Position numbers and translations under genes: made by a program. Shown one piece after another: positions 51,026 through 60,281 of a DNA stretch of 64,000 bases. This DNA is from Conchocele bisecta. Its lineage: Eukaryota > Mollusca > Bivalvia > Lucinida > Thyasiridae. Each line of letters opens with the position of its first letter. The stretch's first letter is position 1. Location of the stretch: assembly GCA_029237695.1 (NCBI GenBank), contig CM055273.1:54983968-55047967 (forward strand). The letters run 5' to 3'. The notes under the pieces were generated by a model. That model saw only the letters and a list, made by a program, of their open reading frames with translations, was not told where the DNA came from and ran no database searches.

Positions 51026-51107
51026 TACAGAACGGGGATTGCGCACACATTAGTGATGCAGTCATGTCCATTATTTACGCACATGGTGAAAATACTCGAT
51101 TTAATAA

Positions 51108-51332
51108 TGACACGCCATGTGATGTTGTACCTTCGGACATCTGCGTAATCATGAAATACGTTTATTTTCCGTAAATGGCGTCAAATGTTGACACAATTTT
51201 CACAGTCCATACGGAATTATATTATATGTACAACTTTTGACTTTATTTATGAAAACTATTGTGAATTTTGTAAACGTATTTAATGAAATTACGCAGATGT
51301 CCGAAGTTACAAAATTACATGGCGTGTCTCAA
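51108..51332. mobile_element. Family H element, copy H6
   Basis: GACACGCCATGTGATGTTGT ACCTTCGGACATC and its inverse ending CATGGCGTGTCTCA. Confidence 0.8.
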
Positions 51333-51333
51333 T

Positions 51334-51478
51334 TGTGACGGTGACTGAGGCAATAGGGCTTATGTAATATGCGATCAGTGTAGCCCCATATCAGATTGCG
51401 CGGCAGCGCAGTCTGATCTGTGGCTAAACTGTTCGCTATTCATTCTATGAAACATCCGCGATGCCTCTAACAAACAGT
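51334..51478. mobile_element. Family B partial, copy B14
   Basis: TTGTGACGGTGACTGAGGCA, core AGCCCCATATCAGATTGCGC GGCAGCGCAGTCTGATCTGT GGCT (as two arms), no right end. Confidence 0.7.
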
Positions 51479-51531
51479 ATACATATAAGCATATGCTTAC
51501 AAGATTGTAACGCATGTACGAGCATAGAAGG

Positions 51532-51752
51532 TACAATGAAACCTCTCTAAACAGGACACCAAGAAAACACGTGTGCTCTTATTTTCGATGTGTGTCCTGG
51601 TCATTTATCTCTGGTGATACTGTCTGTTCTTGATCGCATAGCAAACAGCTATATCTCAGAATGATCAAATACCTGATCTACAGTGAAACCTCTCTACGCC
51701 GGACACCCTGGGGACCTCCCAGGGTGTCCGGTTTAGAGATGTTCCACTGTAG
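51532..51752. mobile_element. Family C element, copy C10 (two-part)
   Basis: TACAATGAAACCTCTCTAAA CAGGACACC; interior TGTGTCCTGGTCATTTATCT; compact hairpin from 51679 to GAGATGTTCCACTGTA. Confidence 0.8.
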
Positions 51753-51883
51753 TAGACTGGCCTCAAATGCCACATGCCCCAGTTCTTCTGACACAGCCAG
51801 AGCCATTGAATGTTGCTGGTTGCTGATCGGCCCAGTTGATTCTTTGTCTGGTCAGTGCAAATGGTCCTCGCTCAGGTATGAAT

Positions 51884-51960
51884 GAATAAGGCGGTTGCCA
51901 GATCGCAGAAGTGGGAGTCCTCTGGGTACTCCGGTTTCCTCACGCAATACAATAAAGACA
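51884..51960. repeat. Possible SINE tail fragment
   Basis: GAGTCCTCTGGGTACTCCGG TTTCCTCACGCAATACAATA AAG resembles a motif I recall from invertebrate SINE/LINE copies. No head found. Confidence 0.3.
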
Positions 51961-52077
51961 ACGATTTCATATGCATCAAGGAAATAAATTGTCTGAGTGC
52001 TTTCACGCTTGTTTGTAATCGTTGTAAAATAAAACTTGCATTACCTCTGTGTGTGGTCACGTGCTAGTAGAGATCTG

Positions 52078-52327
52078 GGGGCCGTTTCACTAAACTTCCT
52101 ACGACTAAAATGTTCAAAATTGCAAAGTGCAAAATTATGATAGTCTGTAAATTTCACATTAACAATGTTTTCTTGTTAATAATTGTTGGATTTACATTTA
52201 TTGAGCATAGGCTGCATACGCAGCCTATGCTCAATAAATGTAAATCCATAAATTGAAAAATTTACAGACGATCTTAAATTTGCACTTTCGAACATTTTAG
52301 TCGTAAGAAGTTTAGTGAAACGGGCCC
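52078..52327. mobile_element. Family A MITE, complete copy A10
   Basis: GGGGCCGTTTCACTAAACTT / AAGTTTAGTGAAACGGGCCC with CTG at 52075-52077 and 52328-52330; perfect inner palindrome TTGAGCATAGGCTGCATACG / CAGCCTATGCTCAA. Confidence 0.92.
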
Positions 52328-52330
52328 CTG

Positions 52331-52650
52331 TAACGCAGTGTTGGACGTCATTTGAGTAGGTTTACTTCAATTACATTCAAATAGCAGAAGTGACTTTGTT
52401 GAAATATGTGCATCGAATGCAACAATGTTCGCTCCTTATTTCGCCAAACATACGTGATCAAATGTTTCTATAGTTTTGTCGTAACATCAAGTCTTATCAT
52501 TGAAGGCAATATTTGCGAGCAGTGAATTGTAACAAAAACGGTACTCGATTCTTCGTGAAAAATCTAAGGTTTTAAACAGAAATTTTAGTGCGCTATAAAA
52601 CACGCAAATCATTAGTATTTATCAATTTACAAAATGCTCATTATATGTAT
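52331..52650. other. No feature recognised
   Basis: No supported feature. Confidence 0.4.
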
Positions 52651-52878
52651 TTGAGACACGCCATGTGATTTTGTACCTTCGGACATCTGCGTAATTTCAT
52701 GAAAAAGGTTCACAAAAGTTAAAATATTTCCGTAAATGGCGTCAAAAGTTGACAAAAAATCCCGCATGTGCTCTGAAAATTTTTCAGCTTTTGACTTTAT
52801 TTATGAAATTTATTGTAAACGTATTTCATGAAATTACGCAGATGTCCGAAGGTACAAAATCACATGGCGTGTCTCATG
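52651..52878. mobile_element. Family H element, complete copy H7
   Basis: TTGAGACACGCCATGTGATT TTGTACCTTCGG at the left, CCGAAGGTACAAAATCACAT GGCGTGTCTCA at the right: the best family H ends. Confidence 0.85.
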
Positions 52879-53075
52879 TGTGTTTGCTTTCTATCATTAA
52901 CATTCTTTACTTGTTTTATAAAACATGTCAATTGCAAACCCTTCACAGTATATGACCTATACTAAATCGTTGTTTGGGTATCGGGGCGTGTCTGTCATGT
53001 CCGACATTTCTATCTCCAGCTTATGATACATGTTACAGTATCCTCATGTGCCTAACAGTGAATTGTACGGAGTCC

Positions 53076-53343
53076 CCTTTCGTTCCCTCAATTTAACAAT
53101 TCGTTCCCACGATATAACAATTCGTTCCCTCGAATTGACAATTCGCTCCCACAAAATAACAATTCGTTCCCTCAATTTTACAATTCGTTCCCTCGAATTA
53201 ACAATTCGATCCCACGATATAGTAATTCGTTCCCTCGAATTAACAATTCTTTCCCATGATATAACAATTCGTTCCCACGAATTAACAATTCGTTCCCGTG
53301 GGAACGAATTGTTATTTCGTGGGAACGAATTGTTGATTCGTGT
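53076..53343. repeat. 21-bp minisatellite, first array
   Basis: About twelve degenerate units of ACAATTCGTTCCCTCGAATTA / CCCACGATATA, ending in two inverted units (GTGGGAACGAATTGTTATTT). Units are 21 bp, so one plus-strand frame stays open across the array as a seven-residue repeat (LTIRSLE, ITIRSHD). Treated as a repeat, not a gene. Confidence 0.85.
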
Positions 53344-53377
53344 ACATGCGTGTCCTCAACGTTACATTCCCGGTATG

Positions 53378-53420
53378 TTACAGTAGAACCTCTCTAAACC
53401 GGACACACAGGCTGTCTGTG
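53378..53420. repeat. Family C left end, copy C11
   Basis: TACAGTAGAACCTCTCTAAA CCGGACACACAGG, directly after the minisatellite; no right end. Confidence 0.65.
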
Positions 53421-53684
53421 TATCCTTCGTTTTATGGTTTCAAGGTATAGTCCGCAGACGATAACTTACTACTTGTTTACATACAAACCGATCATAAACA
53501 AAACACAGAATAGGTGAGACAGGTAGAAATACCCGTGGCAATATTCCTATATTTGGACTCATCGATTGACCTCCAGCAACTTATTATAGTCTGTCATTTA
53601 TACATACATCGTGTTACGTGGGATTGTATTTGCTTTTATTCCGTGCGTGCGAACAACAACCTATCTGAGTCGGTACTTGAACAC

Positions 53685-53926
53685 GAGGCGGTGACCGGAG
53701 AAATGGGGCGTATGGAATTTGTGACCAGTGTAGCTCCGGATCAAATAGCTCACTCATGTAGCCTGATAACGATATATATCGCGTGTTAGAAGCATGACGG
53801 GCGTTTCATTTCATTGATGGAATAGCGAACGGTGCAGATCCTGATCAGACTGTGCGGACGCACAGGCTGATCTGGATCTACACTGGTCGCAAAACACATA
53901 CGCCCATTTCTCCAGTCGCAGTCGCA
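53685..53926. mobile_element. Family B element, copy B15
   Basis: GGCGGTGACCGGAGAAATGG / CCATTTCTCCAGTCGCAGTC ends; core GCAGATCCTGATCAGACTGT GCGG / CACAGGCTGATCTGGATCTA. Confidence 0.85.
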
Positions 53927-54137
53927 TATGTCCATTTAGTCTGGAATCCCAACAAAACGGCTCCTTTGTTGCCTTCAATTAGCGATAATTCCTGACCACT
54001 TGGACCAATATTGTCCTGCAGTGCCATCGTTGATTGACGTAGTCTGACTACCATCCTGCATATAACTAGAGAACAAGATACCTGACGGAGATCAATGAAC
54101 CCATGAAGACAATAATATAATGCGCAATACGAAGTAT

Positions 54138-54520
54138 AGTTGTAACATACGAAGCCCCGCAGGGGACGTTTAATTCTTTTTTATTAATTCGTTCCAACGA
54201 AATACCAATTCGGTCCCACGAAATAACAATTCGTTCCCTCAATTTAACAATTATGTCCCACGAATTAACAATTCGTTCCCATGAATTAACCATTCATTCC
54301 CTCAATTTAACAATTCGTTCCCACGAAATAACAAGTCGTTCCCATGATATAACCATTGTTATTTCGTGGGAACAGAATTGTTATATCGTGGGAACGAATT
54401 GTTAATTGTTAATTCGAGGGGACGAATTGTTAAATTGAGGGAACGAATTGTTATTTCGTGGGAAGAATAAATAAAAAATGTCTGTGTCCCCTGCGGGGCT
54501 CCGTATGTGGTTGTAACATG
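54138..54520. mobile_element. TIR element enclosing a second 21-bp minisatellite
   Basis: ACGAAGCCCCGCAGGGGAC at the left faces GTCCCCTGCGGGGCTCCGT at the right. GTTGTAACAT directly repeats on both outer sides, a possible target duplication. Inside are ATTCGTTCCCACGAAATAAC-type units that switch orientation at about 54360, so the whole folds back on itself. Confidence 0.8.
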
Positions 54521-54563
54521 ACTGTGGATAAGCAACAGCAACTGCAATGGTTTGTTGCTTTTT

Positions 54564-54977
54564 CAAGGTGTATGATCACGTGGTACTAACAACAACAAGT
54601 ACTGAAATTTCCAAAATCCATCTGATTCAAAGTACGTATTATTTTATAGTGTCCTTATTACGTAACGGATTTTGAAGAAATATGGCGCACCAAACGCATC
54701 TTGTTAAGCTGCATTTGGTCGTCTCTGTATTTTCGCCCAAACTTCTGTCGTTTTTGCGAAGAATCGATTTCCCTGTCTCTGACACGGAAATCGATCCTTC
54801 GCAAAAACAACATCAGTCTGTGCCAAACTCCCTAGACCACCAAATGCAGCTCATGAAGACGCGTTTGCTGCGCCAAATTTCATCAAAATCCGTTACGTAA
54901 TAAGGACACTATACAAGAATACGTACTTTGAATCGGTACTTGTTGTTGTTGTTAGTACCACGTGATCATACACCTTG
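54564..54977. mobile_element. Family K long inverted repeat, copy K3
   Basis: CAAGGTGTATGATCACGTGG / CCACGTGATCATACACCTTG with about 200-bp arms; the loop lies near TTTCCCTGTCTCTGACACGG. Confidence 0.88.
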
Positions 54978-55017
54978 TTTTTTACTGCTTTTTGGTGATG
55001 AGTGCTTTTAAATTAGT

Positions 55018-55226
55018 CATTAAAGGTACATTCCCACTCAGTAGGCACAACCTGTTCTTTACATGATTTATATAAGTGTCACTATTCAACCAAAAAAATA
55101 TGAGTGCCCTCTATACACTATTATATGGCATTATTATACATTTTATATCAGACGTAAATTTACACACTGGTATCAGGGCCGATAACCCTGTTTCCTTAAA
55201 ATGTTAACGGGGCATGTACCTTTAAA
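55018..55226. mobile_element. Family L element, copy L2
   Basis: TCATTAAAGGTACATTCCCA at the left, GGGGCATGTACCTTTAAAAG at the right; TTAA at both borders. Confidence 0.8.
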
Positions 55227-55323
55227 AGAGCCACCTCTTATAGAATGGCAATTGAACATGTACCTGTATTGTTTTACTGTTGTGTATTTTATGACGTATA
55301 ATTGAATGCACCTCGTTACAATA

Positions 55324-55387
55324 TATACAATTCAATTCAATTGTTCATTTACGTCTCGTAAATGAACAATTGAATTGAATGGTATAT
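55324..55387. repeat. Perfect-arm hairpin
   Basis: TTCAATTCAATTGTTCATTT ACG, TCT, CGTAAATGAACAATTGAATT GAA. Confidence 0.85.
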
Positions 55388-55430
55388 TTGTGACGAGGAG
55401 AATTCACCAGGTCTTTGTATTTCCTTCTCT

Positions 55431-55665
55431 ACTAGTCCTTTCGGATGGGGACTTTAAAAGGCGGTCCCGTGTATCAGATTTGAAGGAGAGTCTGGGCGGC
55501 ACGTTAAAGAACCAGAGGGGACTATTCTAATAAGAGCTAGGCGCCTTGGGGCCTGTTTCCTCTGTATCCACCTCCTTCCTTTCTCCCCTTATTGTGAGAC
55601 GACATGCAAGGGCATCGAGCCAGTGCCGTCGTTAAATCCAAGTATTTACATTAACACCAGGGCCC
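55431..55665 (+). mobile_element. SINE body fragment
   Basis: TTTCGGATGGGGACTTTAAA AGGCGGTCCCGTGT, then GGCACGTTAAAGAACCAG, a layout like the conserved central block of metazoan SINEs and similar to 30995-31036. The tRNA-like head is not evident; ends unresolved. Confidence 0.6.
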
Positions 55666-55680
55666 ACACATGCACTCCAG

Positions 55681-55788
55681 GGGCCCGTTTCACTAAACTT
55701 CGTACGACTAAAATGTTCTTAAGTGCAAATTTAGGATCGTCTGGAAATTTCAATTTATGGATTTACATTCATTGAGCATAGGCTGCAT
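55681..55788. mobile_element. Family A left half, copy A11
   Basis: CAG|GGGCCCGTTTCACTAAACTT to TTGAGCATAGGCTGCATAG, where it joins family G in mid-palindrome. Confidence 0.8.
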
Positions 55789-55923
55789 AGAGAATACCAG
55801 GCCAGTGTCTTTTGATATCAAGTTTATCAGGCAAGGCTAGGAAACGCGTTGGAATTCCTACCATTTCCGAGCCGAGCCTGATAAACTTGCTATCAAAAGA
55901 CACTAGCCTGGTATTCTATTTAT
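55789..55923. mobile_element. Family G palindrome, copy G2
   Basis: GAATACCAGGCCAGTGTCTT TTGATATC faces GCTATCAAAAGACACTAGCC TGGTATTC. It replaces the right half of A11, implying insertion into the A palindrome centre or a deletion at the junction. Confidence 0.8.
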
Positions 55924-56103
55924 CAGGTAACGTTTTATTTTCGAAAATGGCCACATGACGTTATATATGGACAGAACGCGGACGTCATTCGGTAACGTCA
56001 CATGGCGTCATCCGACAAATGGAATGTAAGTTTTCACTTCGCTGTAACTTCGCTAAAAATAACTTGCACAATCTCGCGGATTATCTCCTCGCCTATAGGA
56101 GAC

Positions 56104-56150
56104 GGTTCAAATGAGTGGTCACAATATGTACTTCTGTACATAAAAAGAAA
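56104..56150. repeat. Family F half, copy F3
   Basis: GGTTCAAATGAGTGGTCACA ATATGTACTTC, right arm only. Confidence 0.6.
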
Positions 56151-56204
56151 ATAGTTAACAATTTCAGTTCGAAAAATGTTGTATATGACTTTTCAGCTTG
56201 AAAA

Positions 56205-56234
56205 CAAAAAAACAAACAAACAAACAAACAAAAC
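56205..56234. repeat. (CAAA)n microsatellite
   Basis: AAAACAAACAAACAAACAAA-type run of about seven units. Confidence 0.85.
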
Positions 56235-56243
56235 TCTTCGTAA

Positions 56244-56499
56244 ATGAGGACGAACCGTGCTGTAAGTATATTACTTATCCTCCTTTGGGTTTTTTCGATC
56301 GTCAGAAGCAAACTTCATCCCACCGATATAATTACCAATAACCAAGGGCAAATATATCGGATATCCGACATATGTCACATGGGAATAATTACCCGTGCAA
56401 TAATTATCCCAGAGAAACAAAGCAACTTAAGTATGTGGTGCACTATTATTATATTATTATGCTCTCTCGAAAATGCCGTATTTGTCGCTCCGAATACCA
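56244..56499 (+). CDS. Doubtful ORF with signal-like start
   Basis: From AAATGAGG the frame reads MRTNRAVSILLILLWVFSIV RSKLHPTDI, an N-terminus like a signal peptide, and stays open until it enters family J at 56500. GCTGTAAGTA near the start is a donor-like site inside the hydrophobic run. No further support; probably chance or a decayed remnant. Confidence 0.15.
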
Positions 56500-56815
56500 G
56501 TAGCCGATTTCACCAAAACTGCTAAGCATACTTATCTAGCTAAGTATACTTTGAGGGAGTAATCATTTATCTTCCCCGAAATGCATTATTTCATATACAA
56601 CTAACGACTGCATGTATTCGATTATTAAAAGTATGCAGAATTATTATACTGAATGTATTACATTATCACAGCCAAAATGGCTGTGATAATGTAATAAATT
56701 CAGTATAATAAAAACATTAAAAGAGTATCCTTAAAATTAACATTTCTCCCTCACAGTGTACTTATAATATAACAAGATACGTATACTTTGCAATTTTGGT
56801 GAAATCGGCTACTGA
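56500..56815. mobile_element. Family J element, complete copy J4
   Basis: GTAGCCGATTTCACCAAAAC TGC / GCAATTTTGGTGAAATCGGC TAC ends; perfect core TACATTATCACAGCCA / TGGCTGTGATAATGTA. Confidence 0.88.
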
Positions 56816-56984
56816 TATACAGTATAGACGATGAACAGTCGATAATCTGATAAAATCTGATGAAGGCATGATTTGCTGACTACTTAAGGAACCAGTTATG
56901 AAATTGGCCACAGACTGGAAAATTGATCAATGAAGAATCTGCAACAAGTGTGTACCCTGATACTCCTGCTTCACTTCATTCAAT

Positions 56985-57172
56985 TACTGTGGAACCTCTC
57001 TAAACCGGCCACCAATACAGCACCTGTGATCTTATTGTTGATGCGTTTCTTCGTCATTTATCTCTGGTGTTAATGTATGTTCGTGATCGCATAGCACACA
57101 CCTATGCCTGACTTACACCGGACACCCTGGGGACCTCCCTAGGGTATCCGGATTAGGGAGGTTTCACTGTAC
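56985..57172. mobile_element. Family C element, copy C12
   Basis: TACTGTGGAACCTCTCTAAA CCGGCCACC and GATTAGGGAGGTTTCACTGT AC; an internal CACACCTATGCCTGACTTAC gap shows partial loss of the inner hairpin seen in C8. Confidence 0.75.
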
Positions 57173-57204
57173 GTGTACCCGTAATAAACGGTATTAGAAG
57201 AAAA

Positions 57205-57610
57205 GTATTTATTATATACCTACCCATGAAATACATATTTATACGATGTAAATACAAGTCATATGTTCTCATCGATGAAATAAACAACTTCCGGTGAAAA
57301 TACGACTACTTACACTATCCTATATTCATAACGCGCACCTGAAAGAAAACAGCGCAAATAGGCTGGAAATACACATTCATTACCGTATGCAGTCTAAAAA
57401 ACTGCTAATTTCCATGGAGCGGTATATAATAAATAGAATATTCATATTTTTATAACGAATATAACATATCTGTTCATCTCGTGGTGTGAAATGTCCATAT
57501 TTCACTCGTCCCTAACGGCACTCGTGAAATATGGACATCTCACACAACTCGATGAACAGATAGAACAGATATGTCATATTCGTTGCAAAAATATGAACAT
57601 CCTCTATGTA
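57205..57610. mobile_element. Family I element, copy I2
   Basis: TATTTATTATATACCTACCC to GAACATCCTCTATGTAT; central hairpin TCCATATTTCACTCGTCCCT / ACGGCACTCGTGAAATATGG A. Confidence 0.8.
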
Positions 57611-57707
57611 TGCTATATGATTATATTCATATTCTGTCTTACGGCGAGTCGCAACTGCATCTGCATGTACATATATTCAGAATGCGTCGAGCTACTCGTA
57701 CACAAAA

Positions 57708-57919
57708 GGAGTCCGTTTCACTAATCTTCGTACGACTAAGAAGTTCGTAAGTACAAACATAAAATTCCCAACAAAATTCGCACTAACAGCCGATTTTATG
57801 AGACACTTACATGTAGATAGTAAACGGTAGCATTAATTGACAAAATTAATGTGCTAGGTAGCAATATAAAAATTAGTGTACGAACATTTTTATCGTACGA
57901 AGTTTAGTGAAACGGGCCC
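57708..57919. mobile_element. Family A variant, copy A12, with different interior
   Basis: GGAGTCCGTTTCACTAATCT TCGTACGACTAAGAAGTTCG / CGAACATTTTTATCGTACGA AGTTTAGTGAAACGGGCCC. It lacks the TTGAGCATAGGCTG core and has CATTAATTGACAAAATTAAT G instead. Confidence 0.75.
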
Positions 57920-57966
57920 ACGGCGCGTATTCGTAGCCGTCGCCATATACTAAGATATGATTGTGC

Positions 57967-58123
57967 AACTACAAGTGTATGCATGTATAATTCCAGCACA
58001 AAAATATTTACACAATTCCCTAACATTTGATTGGTCCGTAGCAAGTCTCTGTCCAAAATTTATATCCCAGTAAACTCCCATGCTGAACTACTTTCCGTAA
58101 CCGTCAGGTGCAGTTAAAATAAT
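57967..58123. repeat. Unnamed dispersed repeat, inverse of 13031-13180
   Basis: ATAATTCCAGCACAAAAATA TTTACACAATTCCCTAACAT and TATATCCCAGTAAACTCCCA match in reverse. Confidence 0.65.
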
Positions 58124-58180
58124 TCTTATGAAAACGGAAAATAAACACATTTTTTGATGAATTTATTTCAAATGCTGGAA

Positions 58181-58343
58181 TTATAAGGAATTAATGGCCT
58201 TTTTGTGGACTTTATCGGGGATATAAACTTGGAAAAGTCGCGGGAATACTGGACGAGGCCTTCCGGCCTTCGTCCAGTATTCCCGCGACTTTTCCAAGTT
58301 TATACCCCGATAAATTCCACAAAAAGGCCATTCATTCCTATAA
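58181..58343. repeat. 163-bp near-perfect palindrome
   Basis: TTATAAGGAATTAATGGCCT TTTTGTGGACTTTATCGGGG to GTATTCC..GGACGAGGCC faces GGCCTTCGTCC to CCTATAA. Arms about 80 bp with very few mismatches; single copy. Confidence 0.88.
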
Positions 58344-59057
58344 TAAAATGGCCTGACAATAGTGGGTGTATTTCATGGCTTACAATTGTGTATCTTTGTT
58401 TACATAGGGTAGCCTATGTATTGGAATCGCCTCGGACAGTTAGCCACGCCCCAGACCCCCCTCAATGGGCTAGTCCGTAAGGATATCTTGGAATAACCAT
58501 AACAACAAAATGCATTGTGTTACTCAACGTTTAACTGTCTACGCAACCGCTAATTGAAAATAATATTATGAAAAACTACTTGCACTGCACAATATCAACA
58601 ACGGATGTTCTACGTACAAAAATACATCGGATTATTTTGTTACGCATTCAAGTTGTTATTTCCCCCCATTTGCGTCACAAATTGTGCGGTCATCGGTAAA
58701 TTTAGTAACAGGCTATAGTTTTCGGCAGAGTTAACTCCCCTCCGAACCGAATACTCTCCACCTTATAAACACGTGTAAACACGCGACGCGTTCAACACAC
58801 AAACGATATCAAGGGGTTACATCTACCTGTTGACCCAGATTTTTGTAATGATCGCGATTGTGTCGCAACAAAAATCGCACGTGTGGGTCTAGCTGATGTT
58901 AATCCTCATTCTATCGATGGATTTACAGCGGATTTTAGTGACATTCCCGAATTCTTCCTGATTGACATTTGTCTATGGTGGCCAATATACGCCACCATGA
59001 GTGTCAATTCTACGTTCAGGGAAGGAGGTCAATAAGTCAGTAAGTGATAAATTACAG
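58344..59057. other. No convincing gene; TATA-like site, hairpin
   Basis: ACCTTATAAACACG at about 58761 resembles a TATA box. An open plus-strand frame from about 58770 to 59035 (HLPVDPDFCNDRDCVATK...) lacks an ATG and stays unproven. Hairpin ATTGACATTTGTCTATGGTG GC / GCCACCATGAGTGTCAAT lies at about 58960-59010. Confidence 0.3.
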
Positions 59058-59242
59058 TCAGGAACACATTAATGACAGTATAACACATCCAGCGTAGATT
59101 AATACCCATAGTAATGCAAGTACAGAAAATACGACAACAAAACAAATTCTAACAAGTTTGGGCTTCCATACATTGAACATTTTGTCGGCGGTTTCCCTAA
59201 TGACGTCATTTGTATGTTTTAATATACTCGATCCAGGGCCAA
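59058..59242 (-). CDS. Candidate terminal exon with C-terminal membrane helix (unidentified)
   Basis: After TTACTTCTGTTTTTTGAATGAAATAG (pyrimidine-rich) the minus-strand frame reads GPGSSILKHTNDVIRETADK MFNVWKPKLVR, then hydrophobic ICFVVVFSVLALLWVLIYAG CVILSL MCS, then stop. This gives an amphipathic segment, a positive KPKLVR border and a 25-residue membrane span near the end. It begins in phase 1. No family recognised, no poly(A) signal located. Confidence 0.3.
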
Positions 59243-59255
59243 CTATTTCATTCAA

Positions 59256-59510
59256 AAAACAGAAGTAAACATGACGATGTCAAAGTAATGCAGAAACTTT
59301 AACAACAATCCTGCTGCAACATTGTTTTGTACTGACAAGGCATTTTCAGGCGCGACACCGCTTCCGTGGCGGAATTCTTGTAGTACCCTATGTTCAGTAC
59401 TTTCAGTACTTTCATTACTTGCGTATTATGTGTCGTTTCACCGGCAACATAACAGATAGTACATGTACGTACTCGCAACTATGGAAGCGTCCTGGTGCCA
59501 ATGCTAAGCT
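59256..59510. other. No feature recognised
   Basis: Contains TTCAGTACTTTCAGTACTTT CATTACTT (59394-59421), a short direct repeat. Confidence 0.35.
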
Positions 59511-59656
59511 ATTTGTATCTCCTAATTAGGAGATACTAAGTCCTAATTAGGAGATAGTAAGTCATAATTAAGAGATAGTAACTATCTTCTAATTAGGACT
59601 TATTATCTCCTAATTAGGAATTAGTATCTCCTAATTATTAGCTATGATCTCCTAAT
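59511..59656. repeat. Tandem self-complementary TCTCCTAATTAGGAGATA repeats
   Basis: About seven units of (TATCTCC)TAATTAGGA(GATA) with AAGTCCTAATTAGGAGATAG spacers. Every unit is itself a palindrome, so many alternative pairings exist. Confidence 0.85.
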
Positions 59657-59904
59657 GCTGGACCGGTTCATGTTTTTGTCACAATGACAAGTAACAGATA
59701 GTGTTGGGAAATGCCCAAGTATAGGATACTGTCACAACGGACCTTATGACATTACGAACAATGGTACACCTTGATCAGCCTGCACGGCAGCGCAGTTACG
59801 AATTCGCTCTGACCAACCACGTTATTACCGATTCTTATCGCACTGGGCTGAATTGATGGAGAACTATATGGAAAATACCGTCTGTGTCATATGGTGTATC
59901 CAGC

Positions 59905-60213
59905 CCAACATCTCTAAACCGGACACAGAGGAAGGTCAGTTGTGCTTAATTTTGATATATTTCATTGCTATTCGAACAGTGTAGATCCTGATCAGACTGT
60001 GCGGACGCACAGTCTGATCTGGATCTACACTGGTCGCAAATTTACCTTCAATCATAATATCTGTTCATAACCGCAAAGCAACAACTCGTATCATGATGTT
60101 GTCATCCGTCTGTTTTACAGTGGATCCTCTCTAAACCGGACACACTGGGAGGTCTGTTTTACAGTGGAACCTCTCTAACCATGGGTGTCTGGTTTAGAGA
60201 GGTTCCACTGTAT
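59905..60213. mobile_element. Family C element, copy C13, with nested family B hairpin
   Basis: ATCTCTAAACCGGACACAGA GG at the left and GGTTTAGAGAGGTTCCACTG TA at the right. A second C hairpin occupies 60117-60213. A B hairpin interrupts the left body at 59976-60041, so B is younger here. Confidence 0.8.
59976..60041. mobile_element. Family B core hairpin, copy B16 (nested in C13)
   Basis: CAGTGTAGATCCTGATCAGA CTGTGCGG / GCACAGTCTGATCTGGATCT ACACTGGTCGCAAA; C-family sequence TTTCATTGCT before it continues as TCAATCATAATATCTGTTCA after. Confidence 0.8.
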
Positions 60214-60281
60214 ATGCAAATACAATGTGGTTGGATTTCCATGCACTTTCTTGAGGTTCCTGGTGTTGTCGATGTTTTCAC

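Noticed and set aside
53030..53386. 118-codon repeat protein
   Set aside because: Open only because the minisatellite unit is 21 bp; units vary in ways unrelated to codon position and the array also inverts.
58770..59035. Open frame HLPVDPDFCNDRDC...
   Set aside because: No ATG or convincing acceptor; open runs of 80 codons are expected by chance at this base composition.
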